Below, piece by piece: positions 10,422 to 19,500 of a DNA stretch of 64,000 nucleotides. The notes under the pieces are model-generated. The model was not told the origin of the DNA. It searched no databases and worked only from the letters and a program-made list of their open reading frames with translations. The stretch is from Blastococcus sp. CT_GayMR19. GTDB taxonomy: Bacteria > Actinomycetota > Actinomycetes > Mycobacteriales > Geodermatophilaceae. Within the stretch, counting starts at the first letter, position 1, and each line of letters starts with the position of its first letter. The DNA lies in contig NZ_SPQL01000014.1 in NCBI RefSeq assembly GCF_004570385.1, forward strand, positions 46,235 to 110,234, given 5' to 3'. The position numbers and the translations under genes were made by a program.

Positions 10422-11771
10422 CTACTCGCCGGCGACCCAGCGGATCGGCAGCCGCTTCACGCCGCGCTGGAAGTTGGAGCGCAGCAGCGCCGGGGGGCCG
10501 TCGAACCCGACGACGGCCGTCCGGCGGAGCAGCTCGCCGAACAGCGCGCGCATCTGCACGCGGGCGAGCTGTGCGCCCAGGCAGAAGTGCGGACCGTGGC
10601 CGAAGCTCAGGTGCGGGTTGGGTGCGCGTCGGACGTCGAAGCGGTCCGGGTCGTCGAACACCCCCTCGTCGCGGTTGGCCGACGTGAACGACACGACCAC
10701 CTTGTCCCCGGCGCGCATCCGGACGCCGTCGAGCTCGGCGTCGGTGGTGGCGGTGCGCCGGAAGACCATCACCGGCGTCCACCAGCGCAGCATCTCCTCG
10801 ACGGCGCCCGGCAGCAGCGACGGGTCGGCGCGCAGGGCGCCCAGCTGCTCCGGGTGCTGCAGGAGCGCGATCAGCCCGCCGGGCAGCCCGTTGCGCAGGG
10901 TCTCGTTCCCGGCGACGGCGAACAGCCAGAACATGTTCTCGAACTCGGCGTCGCTGACCCGGCCGGCGGAGCCGCCCCGCCCGCCGTCCCCGTCCTCCTG
11001 GGCCAGGAGGATCGACATCACGTCGTCGCCCGGTGCGCGCCGCTTCTCCTCGGCCAGCAGCCGGGCGTAGGCGTAGAGGTCGGGCATGCCGGCCCGCGTG
11101 CGCGGGTCGGGCATCCGGCCGTCGGCGCCGGGGGAAGGTCTGAGGGCCAGCGCCTCGCGGGCCATCGCCGTCCCGGTGGTCCCGTCGAACGCGGCCGACG
11201 ACGCGTAGTCGGGGTCCTGCCAGCCGATCACGCGGTTGGACCAGTCGAACATCAGCCAGCGGTCCTCGGGCGGCACGCCGAGGACGTCGGCGAGACTGAT
11301 CAGCGGCAGCTCGGCGGCGACGTCCTTGGCGAAGTCGCAGCGGCCCTCCTCGGCGCCGTCGATCATCCGGTCGACCAGCCGTGCCGCGGTCGCCTCGATG
11401 CCGGCGGTGAGCTCGGCCACGGCGCGCGGGGTGAACGAGCGGGACAGCAGCCGCCGGAGCCGGGAGTGGTCCGGCGGGTCCATGTTCAGCATCATCCGGC
11501 GCACCCACGCGAGGTCGGCCGCGTCCCGGACCTGGGTGGCACCCAGCCAGGAGGAGAACGTCGCCGGGTCGCGCAGCACGCGCTCGACCTCGGCGTGCCG
11601 GAGGACCAGCCAGAAACCCGGACCCGCGGCCTGGTCGTGCAGGGCCGGCTCGTCCACCCACGTCACCGCCCCCGCGGACCGCAGCCGGCGCAGCGCCTCG
11701 AGCGGCGGGCCCTGCTGGTAGGTCGCCGGGTCGACGACGGCGCGGACGTCCGGGGCATCGACGTCGGACAT
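10422..11771 (-). CDS. Cytochrome P450, CYP125/CYP142/CYP124-like
   Basis: A 449-residue soluble bacterial P450. It has the I-helix AGNET (Gly-Asn-Glu-Thr in place of the common G-x-D-T), the K-helix E-x-x-R in VEEMLRWW, and the haem loop FGHGPHFCLGAQLAR with the axial Cys. RVIGWQDPDY and HLSFGHGPHFCLGAQ resemble actinobacterial sterol/terpenoid P450s. It is divergent from the ABM-like gene at 11871, with about 100 bp between, and probably belongs to that cluster. The substrate is unknown; no ferredoxin gene is adjacent. Confidence 0.93.
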   Translation of the reverse strand: MSDVDAPDVRAVVDPATYQQGPPLEALRRLRSAGAVTWVDEPALHDQAAGPGFWLVLRHAEVERVLRDPATFSSWLGATQVRDAADLAWVRRMMLNMDPPDHSRLRRLLSRSFTPRAVAELTAGIEATAARLVDRMIDGAEEGRCDFAKDVAAELPLISLADVLGVPPEDRWLMFDWSNRVIGWQDPDYASSAAFDGTTGTAMAREALALRPSPGADGRMPDPRTRAGMPDLYAYARLLAEEKRRAPGDDVMSILLAQEDGDGGRGGSAGRVSDAEFENMFWLFAVAGNETLRNGLPGGLIALLQHPEQLGALRADPSLLPGAVEEMLRWWTPVMVFRRTATTDAELDGVRMRAGDKVVVSFTSANRDEGVFDDPDRFDVRRAPNPHLSFGHGPHFCLGAQLARVQMRALFGELLRRTAVVGFDGPPALLRSNFQRGVKRLPIRWVAGE

Positions 11772-11870
11772 GGCGGACCAGCTCCCGATGGGTCGTCGAC
11801 CTGCGCCTGCGCGGTGGCGCTCCTACCGTATGGGCCACGGTGCACCCGGCGTCCGACCCAGGAGCGCGAC

Positions 11871-12206
11871 ATGGCCGTCTTCCGCATCCTCGAGGCGAAG
11901 GCACGTCCGGGCGGGATCGACCGTCTCGCCGAGCTCCTCGTCACGCAGAACGACCGGGTGGTCGCGTCCGCGCCCGGGGCCCTGTTCGCCCAGGCGCTGC
12001 GCAGCGGCGACCAGGTGCTCGCGGTGTCGAGCTGGGAGAGCACCGAGGCCATGCAGGGCTACCTCGACCTGGACGCCACCCGCGAGTTCTACCGGGCGCT
12101 GCCGGAGCTGCTCATGGGCATGCCGACCATCCGCACCTACGAGGTGATCGCCCCGGACGGCGGCGGGGACGGTTGGCAGACCGCCGGACAGGGTGGGCGG
12201 CCATGA
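11871..12206 (+). CDS. Small ABM-like (dimeric alpha/beta barrel) protein
   Basis: A 111-residue protein with the ferredoxin-like pattern of antibiotic-biosynthesis-monooxygenase proteins: FRILEAKARPGGIDRLAELL at the start, VLAVSSWESTEAMQGYL in the middle. It may be a small oxygenase, isomerase or binding protein. It has a strong AGGAG site before ATG 11871. Its stop overlaps the next start as ATGA, tying it to the two unknown paralogs and placing it opposite the P450. Confidence 0.7.
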   Translation: MAVFRILEAKARPGGIDRLAELLVTQNDRVVASAPGALFAQALRSGDQVLAVSSWESTEAMQGYLDLDATREFYRALPELLMGMPTIRTYEVIAPDGGGDGWQTAGQGGRP

Positions 12207-12877
12207 CCTGGTACTACCCGAAGGGCTGGACCGACCAGGAGGACGGCGTCGAGCAGGTCGTGATCCACTACGTCTGCACGCCGCCGGAGCAGTGGCCGGA
12301 CTGGTCGTGGGGGCACGAGTCCCGGGTGCTCGAGGACCGCGGCGGCTTCCCGCGGAACCGGCTGAAGGTGCTGCGCATGCCGCGCGACGTCTGGGACATC
12401 CAGCACGGCCGGTCGACTCCCGAGTACCGCTTCCACTACTACTTCGAGGTCTTCCAGAACGGCCACCGCTGGACGACGGACCGGTTCACCGAGGACATCG
12501 TGTACCGCGACCTCGAGTACGTCGACGACCACGGCTGGACGACCAACATCTGCATCTACTGGTCCGTGGGTGACTGGTCGGCCCCGGTCTACAGCCCGAT
12601 GGAGGACCCCCGCTTCCCGGTCGACTCCGAGTTCCGGGCCACGAAGTACTACTCGTACCAGGACAAGGAGCGTTTCCACCACGACAAGTTCTGGATGCTG
12701 CAGTCGATGGAGCGGCCGCACCGGTGGCGGTCGCGCATGTACGGGCCGCGCGGGACCACGCTGGTCCAGCAGTACCACGTCGGGCGGATGTACCCGCCGG
12801 AGGAGAAGGACGAGTTCTGGCTGGGCCCCGACGGCCGGTCCGCCCCCGGCGGCAACTACTGGGTCCACGCCCTCTAG
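12203..12877 (+). CDS. Unknown protein, first of two tandem paralogs
   Basis: A 224-residue soluble, Trp/Tyr-rich protein of no family recognised here. There is no signal peptide or membrane helix. Blocks shared with the next gene product are GVEQVVIHYVCTPPEQWPDW against GIEMVQVHYAWTAPGREPDW, an alternating hydrophobic YRFHYYFEVF against YLLHHFFFLV, and TEDIVYRDLEYVDDHGWT against TEEIVAREITYTDDTGAWT. The likely beta-rich core suggests a binding or small catalytic domain. It overlaps the ABM-like gene by 4 bp, so a common pathway role is inferred. Confidence 0.8.
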   Translation: MTWYYPKGWTDQEDGVEQVVIHYVCTPPEQWPDWSWGHESRVLEDRGGFPRNRLKVLRMPRDVWDIQHGRSTPEYRFHYYFEVFQNGHRWTTDRFTEDIVYRDLEYVDDHGWTTNICIYWSVGDWSAPVYSPMEDPRFPVDSEFRATKYYSYQDKERFHHDKFWMLQSMERPHRWRSRMYGPRGTTLVQQYHVGRMYPPEEKDEFWLGPDGRSAPGGNYWVHAL

Positions 12878-12926
12878 CGCCCAGCCCAGTGCCCGAGTCG
12901 TCGTCCCGTCCGATCGCGAGGTGCCC

Positions 12927-13595
12927 GTGAGTGAACTGACCGCGGCCGTCAGGGCCGAGACCGAGCAGCTGTTCGGCCTGCGCCGGACGTGGGTGGACAC
13001 CGTGCCGGGGATCGAGATGGTGCAGGTCCACTACGCCTGGACGGCGCCGGGACGGGAGCCGGACTGGGAGGCCGCCGACACGCGCGTGCTCACCCCCAGC
13101 GAGGACTCGCCCGGCCTGCGGACCGCGGTCATCGAGGTGCCGAGGCAGGTCGACGGGAGCCGCGAGTACCTGCTGCACCACTTCTTCTTCCTCGTCACCG
13201 GGGACGAGTCGAGCACCTCGCCGGTGCTCACCGAGGAGATCGTCGCCCGCGAGATCACCTACACCGACGACACCGGGGCGTGGACCCACGTGGGCATCGG
13301 CTGGGGCGTCTCACCGGGCCTGCCCGACCTCGCGGCGCCGAACTACACCGCGGCCGCCATGGAGGGGCTCTCCTTCGAGGACGCCGGGGCGGGGGCGCCG
13401 GCCGAGCCCGCGCCGATCCACGAGTTCGTGCGGGCCCAGCCGCTCCCGCACGTCTTCCACGGCCTCGTGTGGGGTCCGCGCGGCTTCGACCTGGGCTACG
13501 TGTTCCACCTGGTGCGGGCCGGCGGCCCGCGACCCGAGGACGACACGGAGGTGTGGGAGGACAACGGCGGGAGCGGGTGGACCATCAGGCTGTGA
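12927..13595 (+). CDS. Unknown protein, second of two tandem paralogs
   Basis: A 222-residue protein related to its upstream neighbour over most of its length (see the shared blocks there), but with fewer aromatic residues and a distinct C-terminal third (HVFHGLVWGPRGFDLGYVFH). The start is taken at GTG 12927, with GAGG five bases upstream; GTG 12921 is possible. Its stop overlaps the start of the amidohydrolase fusion as GTGA, so all four plus-strand genes look co-translated. It is probably a diverged duplicate, perhaps forming a heteromer with the first paralog. Confidence 0.8.
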   Translation: MSELTAAVRAETEQLFGLRRTWVDTVPGIEMVQVHYAWTAPGREPDWEAADTRVLTPSEDSPGLRTAVIEVPRQVDGSREYLLHHFFFLVTGDESSTSPVLTEEIVAREITYTDDTGAWTHVGIGWGVSPGLPDLAAPNYTAAAMEGLSFEDAGAGAPAEPAPIHEFVRAQPLPHVFHGLVWGPRGFDLGYVFHLVRAGGPRPEDDTEVWEDNGGSGWTIRL

Positions 13596-15226
13596 CCGCC
13601 CCGGACCCCCGTCTCCCGCTGGAGTGGATCTCGCCGGCCGGGGATCGCACGCCGGGCGGCCGGGTCCGCTACCGCGGCTCCCTCGCGGCGTCCGACCGCC
13701 CGCTGCACCTGCACCTCGGCTTCGACGGCTCGCCGCCACCGTTCCGGGACGTGGTCCTGGAACGGGAGGACGACGGTAGCTGGACCGCGGAGATCCCCGA
13801 CACCGACGGGCACGTCCTCCTCGACTGCGCCGTCTCCGCGTCGCCCGACTACTGGGACAACAACGCCGGCGCCAACTACCGGCTGTGGGTCGGCCTGGAC
13901 CCGGTCGACGCGCACGTCCACGCGCGCAGTCCCGGCCTCGACCCGATGGGCCTCGACAGCCTGCGGATCGCCCTCGCCTCCGGCGGCATGACCCACGGGC
14001 TGGTGTCGTGGCAGGACAACGACTTCGTCGACCGGGCGACGCGCGGACTTCCCTGGCTGACCCGGCTGGTGTGGGTGAGCCCCGGCGGCCCGGGAGTCGA
14101 CGACGTCCGCCGGCGGCTGACCGGTGGCGCGGTCGGGCTGAAGCTGCACCCCTCCTACGACGAGTACCCGGCGGACGCGCCCGGCCTGGACCCCTTCCTG
14201 GAGGTCGCGGCCGAGGCGGGGGTCCCCGTCGCGGTGCACACTGCTCCCGGTCCCTCCGATCCCGACCTCATCCGCAGGCTGGCCGACCGGTTCCCGCAGG
14301 TGCCGTTCGTGCTCTACCACACGTTCCTCGGCCATCCGGAGGGTCGCCGCCGGGCCGCCCGGCACGCCCAGGAGATGCCGAACCTGCACCTCGAGACCTC
14401 CTGGTGCCGCTCGGAGGAGGTGCGGCGGCTGATCGACGAGGTCGGGGCCGGCCGGGTGCTGTTCGGATCCGACGCCGCCGTGGACGGGCCGGTGCACTTC
14501 GTCCGCTCGCCGCCCAACATCGAGATGACGGAGAACTACAACCAGAGCCTGCTGCGCCTGGCCCGGCAGCTGCCGGCGGAGACCCTCCGGGCCCTGCTCG
14601 AGGACAACACGAGGCGACTCTTCGGCCTGGCGGCGCCCGAGCGGCCGGAGCAGGCCCCCGAGGACGTCCGGGCGCTGTTCGCCGACGCGCTCGCGATGGC
14701 CGGGTCCGTCATCGCGGCGGTGGGGCCGGGCGACCTCGAGCGGCCGACGGCCTGCGCCGGCTGGGACGTGCGCGACGTGCTCGGGCATCTCGTGGCCACC
14801 GTCCGGCAGGCGGAGCAGGTGGCCCGGGGAGCGGGGCCGCCGAGGGCCGGCGTGGCACGCCTCGAGCGGCGGGACCGGTGGGGACCGACCTTCGACGCGG
14901 CCGCGCGCAAGGCGAGGCTCGCGTGGGCCGACGGGGCCCCCGTGCCGGCCGACGTCCGGGTGCCCTGGGGGCTCGTGCCGGCACCGGTCGCCCTGGCCGG
15001 CTTCGTCCTCGAGCTGGTCGCGCACACGCACGACGTCGCCGGGAGCATCGGCCGCACGGAGCTGCTCGACGACCGGCTCGGGACCGCGGCCCTCGGGATC
15101 GCCGAGCGGTTCCTGCCCGCCGCCCTCCGGAGCGACGGGGCGGCGTTCGCCGGGCCGGTGCAGGTTCCGCCGACCGCCGGCGTCTACGCGCGGCTCGCCG
15201 CGTTCCTCGGCCGCGCGCAGCGCTGA
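13592..15226 (+). CDS. Three-domain fusion: CBM-like + amidohydrolase_2 + DinB/mycothiol-dependent isomerase-like
   Basis: A 544-residue protein. Residues about 10-100 look like a starch-binding-type beta sandwich (LHLHLGFDG, WTAEIPDTDG, YWDNNAGANYRLWVG). Residues about 104-350 are a TIM-barrel amidohydrolase with metal ligands D106/H108/H110 (DAHVHARS), GLKLHPSYDE, VAVHTAPG, YHTFLGHPE and LFGSDAAVD. From about 365 there is a TIGR03086/DinB-like helical domain (CAGWDVRDVLGHLVATVRQAEQ, ELVAHTHDVAG). The chain is continuous, with no internal stop. It starts at GTG 13592, coupled to the preceding gene. The likely reaction is hydrolysis or decarboxylation of a small cyclic or carboxylated compound; the substrate is unknown. 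Confidence 0.8.
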   Translation: MTAPDPRLPLEWISPAGDRTPGGRVRYRGSLAASDRPLHLHLGFDGSPPPFRDVVLEREDDGSWTAEIPDTDGHVLLDCAVSASPDYWDNNAGANYRLWVGLDPVDAHVHARSPGLDPMGLDSLRIALASGGMTHGLVSWQDNDFVDRATRGLPWLTRLVWVSPGGPGVDDVRRRLTGGAVGLKLHPSYDEYPADAPGLDPFLEVAAEAGVPVAVHTAPGPSDPDLIRRLADRFPQVPFVLYHTFLGHPEGRRRAARHAQEMPNLHLETSWCRSEEVRRLIDEVGAGRVLFGSDAAVDGPVHFVRSPPNIEMTENYNQSLLRLARQLPAETLRALLEDNTRRLFGLAAPERPEQAPEDVRALFADALAMAGSVIAAVGPGDLERPTACAGWDVRDVLGHLVATVRQAEQVARGAGPPRAGVARLERRDRWGPTFDAAARKARLAWADGAPVPADVRVPWGLVPAPVALAGFVLELVAHTHDVAGSIGRTELLDDRLGTAALGIAERFLPAALRSDGAAFAGPVQVPPTAGVYARLAAFLGRAQR

Positions 15227-15229
15227 CGG

Positions 15230-15373
15230 TCAGCGGCGCGTGGCCAGGACCGCGATCTCGTGGGCCGACTCGACGGTCGGCGCGGAGGCCAGGGCGTGCC
15301 CGAGCGCGCGCTCGTTCCGGTGCTGGTCGCGGTGGGACCGGTGCCGGGCGAGGACGGAGCGGAGGGTGGTCAT
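15230..15373 (-). CDS. Small 47-residue basic/His-rich protein
   Basis: Short open frame starting ATG at 15373 (MTTLRSVLARHRSHRDQHRN) and ending LATRR before TGA at 15230. It is credible because a GGAAGGA ribosome site sits 7 nt ahead of the ATG, the product is rich in Arg and His, and it fills the gap downstream of the GNAT gene on the same strand. No membrane segment or known motif was recognised. It could be a small actinobacterial conserved peptide. Confidence 0.6.
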   Translation of the reverse strand: MTTLRSVLARHRSHRDQHRNERALGHALASAPTVESAHEIAVLATRR

Positions 15374-15405
15374 GACGGATCCTTCCGAATTCAGGTGAGG
15401 CGACT

Positions 15406-15879
15406 TCAGGAAAGGGGACTGACGACGGCGTAGACGTCGTCGTCACGGACGAACGTCGCCTCCGGGAGGAGGCGACGGATGAGCCACTGGATGCGGTCGT
15501 TGTCGGGCTGCACGGTGGCGGTGAGGGTCGTGACGCCCCGCGAGCGGGCCAGCGCGAAGAGCTCGGAGAGCAGCTGACGGCCGAGGCCGACGCCCTGCCA
15601 CGCGTCCTCGACGACGACGGCGAACTCCGCCGTCGACGGGTCGGCGGGGGAGCGGTCGTAGCGGGCGACACCCACCACGTCGCCGCCCACGTCGGCGACG
15701 ACCGCCTCGCGCAGGTCGTGATCCACGTCGACGAGCCGGTGGACGGCGTCCGGCGGGAGGCCGTGCAGCGGGGCGTGGAACCGGCGGTAGACCGCCTCGC
15801 GCGACAGCCGCGGCCAGAGCCGGTGGAACCGCGGCTCGTCGTCGAGCTGCACGGGCCGGGTCGCGATCGCGAGATCCAT
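15406..15879 (-). CDS. GNAT family N-acetyltransferase
   Basis: A 157-residue GCN5-related acetyltransferase. The acetyl-CoA-binding motif A is visible as VVVEDAWQGVGLGRQLLSEL, where QGVGLG is the pyrophosphate loop, preceded by the beta-strand FAVVV. The N-terminal RPVQLDDEPRFHRLWPRLS is typical of GNAT domains found alone or fused to acyl-CoA synthetases in actinobacteria. Its substrate is unknown. It is divergent from the HxlR gene with an 83-bp spacer that holds two operator-like repeats. Confidence 0.88.
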   Translation of the reverse strand: MDLAIATRPVQLDDEPRFHRLWPRLSREAVYRRFHAPLHGLPPDAVHRLVDVDHDLREAVVADVGGDVVGVARYDRSPADPSTAEFAVVVEDAWQGVGLGRQLLSELFALARSRGVTTLTATVQPDNDRIQWLIRRLLPEATFVRDDDVYAVVSPLS

Positions 15880-15891
15880 CTCCGCCTCCTG

Positions 15892-15942
15892 GGTTCGTGA
15901 CCTGAACTCTGCTCCTCCGATCGAGGTTCGTCAAGTGAACTC
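15892..15942. promoter_or_regulatory. Tandem operator-like repeats between GNAT and hxlR genes
   Basis: Direct repeats GGTTCGTGACCTGAACTC (15892-15909) and GGTTCGTCAAGTGAACTC (15925-15942) share 15 of 18 bases and start 33 bp apart, close to three DNA turns. The second contains the dyad GTTC-N7-GAAC. They fill the gap between the divergent GNAT and HxlR genes, so binding by the HxlR dimer and control of both genes is likely. Confidence 0.65.
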
Positions 15943-15962
15943 AGCAGGGTTATGCTGCGGAT

Positions 15963-16421
15963 GTGAGCGAGCCCTCCTACGACCGGTCCCGGTGCTCCGT
16001 CGCCGGCACCCTCTCGGTGATCGGCGAGAAGTGGAGCCTGCTCGTGCTGCGGGAGGCCTTCCTCGGCGTCCGGCGGTTCGCCGACTTCCAGCGGATCCTC
16101 GGGGCGCCCAAGGCGGTGCTGACCGACCGGCTGACGACCCTGGTGGCGGCCGGCATCTTCGCGCGCGTGCCCTATCAGGCCGACGGGGAGCGGCAGCGTC
16201 ACGAGTACCGGCTGACCGACAAGGGCCGCGACCTCTATCCCACCGTGGTCGCGCTGATGCAGTGGGGCGACCGCTACCTCGCCGAGCCGGGTGCCGCGCC
16301 GCTCGCGCTCGAGCACCGGGACTGCGGTGCCGCCATCCGGCTGGAGCTCACCTGCGAGGCCGGCCACCCGGTGGCCGGTCCCCGCGACGTCCGGCCGGTG
16401 CGCCGGACCGCGACCGGCTGA
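15963..16421 (+). CDS. HxlR-family transcriptional regulator
   Basis: A 152-residue winged-helix regulator. The HxlR core is clear: SRCSVAGTLSVIGEKWSLLVLREAF with the conserved Cys, FADFQRILGAPKAVLTDRL as the recognition region, and YRLTDKGRDLYP in the wing. The C-terminal tail contains a Cys and His-rich stretch (EHRDCGAAIRLELTCEAGH) that might bind metal or sense redox change. The start is GTG at 15963. It probably controls itself and the divergent acetyltransferase. Confidence 0.9.
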   Translation: MSEPSYDRSRCSVAGTLSVIGEKWSLLVLREAFLGVRRFADFQRILGAPKAVLTDRLTTLVAAGIFARVPYQADGERQRHEYRLTDKGRDLYPTVVALMQWGDRYLAEPGAAPLALEHRDCGAAIRLELTCEAGHPVAGPRDVRPVRRTATG

Positions 16422-16543
16422 CGTCCGGTCGGTCCCTGCGGCGCTCGCGGCACCGGGCGCCCGCCCGGACGGGGCTGCGACGGGCGGCAGGACACGACCG
16501 GGCGGCGTAGCGTCCGGAGGACCGTCGTTTCCAGGGGACGTCG

Positions 16544-19500
16544 ATGGCTCTGCTCCGCCGGATCGAGGCCGCGCGCGGCGCGGCGGCCACTGCTGCGCGC
16601 CTGGCCGTGACGGGGGCCGTGCTCGCCTCCGTGCCCGCTGTCGCGACCGTCGGGTTGCTCGCGGAGCCCACCCGGTTCGCCGGGCGGCTCGCCCGCGCCG
16701 CGGCCGACACCACGGCCGCCGTCGCCGGCGGCTCCCTGCACCTCGCCAAGGCTGCCGCCGTGTCCGGGACGCGTGCCGTCGGCACGGTGGTGACCGGCTC
16801 CGACCCGATTCCCGACGGGCACGTCCGGCACCTCGCCGACGTCGCCCGCAGCATGCTGGAGCCGCCGCTCGCCCGGCACACCCGCCGGATCTGGGCCGAC
16901 CGCGGACACGTGCACATCGAGGTCGCCGCCCCCTCCGCGGAGGAGCAGCCGGAGATCCGCCGGGCCCTCCGCCGTCACCTGGAGCGCCTCGAGGGCGTCG
17001 AATGGGCGACGGTCAACGACGTCGTCGGCCGGGTGCTGATCGGGATCGACGACCGGCGGGTCTCCGTCGAGGAGGTCGTCGGCGTCGTCACCGCGATCGA
17101 GCAGGCCCGCGGGGCACGGCAGGTCTTCCCGCAGCGGCTCGACCACCCGGCGGACCTCGAGCCACTCCTGGCCGCGGTCCTCACCGCCGCGGTGGACGCC
17201 GCCGCGGTCGGGGTCGCCTTCGCCGGCAAGGTGCTGCCGGTGCCGGCGGTCACCCGGCACATCACGCTCGCCATCGCCCTGCTGGATTCCCAGCAGTGGC
17301 TGAAGGACGCGCTGGAGGCGCGGATCGGGCCGGTGGGCACCGACCTCGCCTTCGCCGGGACGAGCGCGCTGCTGCACGCCCTCACCCAGAGCCCGACGGT
17401 GCCCGCGATCAATGCGGCCGCCGCCCTGCAGCAGGCGCTGGAGATCCGCGCCCGACGCCAGGTGTGGCGACGTCGCGAGCCGGAGCTGTGCCGGCCCGAA
17501 CCGGAGCAGGATCCCGCCGAGCCGGTCGAACCGCCGGGGACCCGTCCCGGACCGCTGCCCAAGGGCCCCATCGAGACCTACCGCGCCCGCCTCGGCCCGA
17601 CAGCACTCGGCGGCGCGGCAGTGCTCCTGCCCCTGACCCGGCGTCCCGGCCGGTCGGCCGACCTGCTCAAGGCGCTGACCCCCAAGGCCGCGCTGCTCGG
17701 CCGCGAGTCGTTCGCCGCCGCGGCCGACTTCCTCATGTGCCGCCGCGACGTCCTGCCGATGGACGGATCGGCCTACCGGAGGCTGGACCGGATCGACGCC
17801 GTCGTCCTCGACGCCGAGGCCCTGTGCACCGGCCCGCCGGTCGTGATCGACGCGGTGCCCGATGCCGAGGACTGGGACACGGCCGCGGTCTGGACCGCCG
17901 CCGCGCACCTGCTCGGGGATGCCGCTCCGGAGGAGGAGGGGAGCGCGCGGCTGCGGCTCGGACCGCCCCGGACCTCCGGCGACGCCCCCGGTGGCGAGGT
18001 GCGCTCCCTGCTCCAGGGCCGCCGCCGGATCGGCGAGGTCACGGTCGCCGCCGAACTGGACCCGCACGCGGAGGCGCTCCTCACCGCCGTCACCGAGGCC
18101 GGTCACCGGCTCGTCCTCTCGCCGCACGTGGGCACGCGGGCGATCGCCGCGGCGGCGGACGAGATTCCGCCCGTCGACGAGTCGCTCGCGGACACGGTGC
18201 GGCGGCTGCAGACCGACGGGCGCGGCGTGCTCGTCGTCTCGGCGGTGAACGGACCGGCCCTGCTGGCCGCCGACGTCGCGGTCGCCCCCGTCCTGGCCGG
18301 ACGCGCCCCTGCCTGGGGCGCCGACCTGGTGACGCCGCCCGGACTCACCTCCGCCTGCCGCCTGGTCGCGGCCACCGTCCTGGCGCGGGCGGTGAGCCGG
18401 CGGTCGGTCGGCACCGCGCTCACCGGCAATGTGCTCGGGGCCCTGCTGGCCGCGGTCGGGAGCGCCCGGTACGGGCAGCGCAAGGCGACGGCGCCCGGCA
18501 AGACCGCGACCACGGTCACCATGCTGGACGGCGCCTGGACGGCCGTCCGGCTGGCCCGGCGTCCCGATCCGGCCCCCGCGGTGCACACGCCCTGGCACGC
18601 GCTGGAGCCCGACGACGTCCTGCGCCGACTGGAGGACCTGCCGGAGGAGACGGTGCCGGCGCCCCGCCCGCTGCTGGCACCCGTGCGGGCCGTCGGCGCG
18701 CTCCCGCTGGTCCGGGTGCCGGCCCGCTTCGCGCGCACGGTCGCCGCCGAGCTGGCCGATCCGCTGACGCCGATCCTGGGCACCGGCGCCGCCGCGACCG
18801 CGATGCTGGGCGAGTCGACGGACGCCGTCCTGGTCGGCAGCGTGACGATCGGCAACGCGCTGATCAGCGGCGTCCAGCGGCTGCGCGCCGAGACGGCGCT
18901 GGAGTCGCTGCTGCTCGAGCAGGACGTCTGCGCCCGCCGCGAGAACGACGGCGGGACCGAGGAGGTGCCGGGCAGCGCGCTGCGCCTGGGCGACGTCCTG
19001 CGGGTGGCGGCCGGTGACGTCCTGGCCGCCGACGCGCGGCTGCTGGAGGCGACCGACCTGGAGGTCGACGAGTCCAACCTCACCGGCGAATCGCTCTCGG
19101 TGTCGAAGTCGGTGCCCGCCACGCCCGGGGCGGAGGTCGCCGACCGCACCTGCATGCTCTTCGACGGCACCACCGTCGTGGCCGGGTCCGGGCGCGCCGT
19201 CGTCGTGGCCGTCGGGTCCGGCACCGCGGCCCCACCGGCCGGCGTCCAGGCGCGGCTCGGTGAGCTCACGCGCGCGGTCCTGCCCCTCACGCTCGCCGGT
19301 GGCGGGGTGGTCACCGCGCTGGGCGTGCTCTGGGGCCGCCCGCTGCGCGAGGCCGTCGGCTCGGGGCTGGCCATCGCGGTCGCCGCGGTGCCCGAGGGGC
19401 TGCCCCTGGTCGCGACCGTCGCCCAGCAGGCCGCCGCCCGGCGGCTGTCGAAGCGCGGCGCCGTCGTGCGCAGCGCTCGGGTGCTCGAGGCCCTCGGCCG

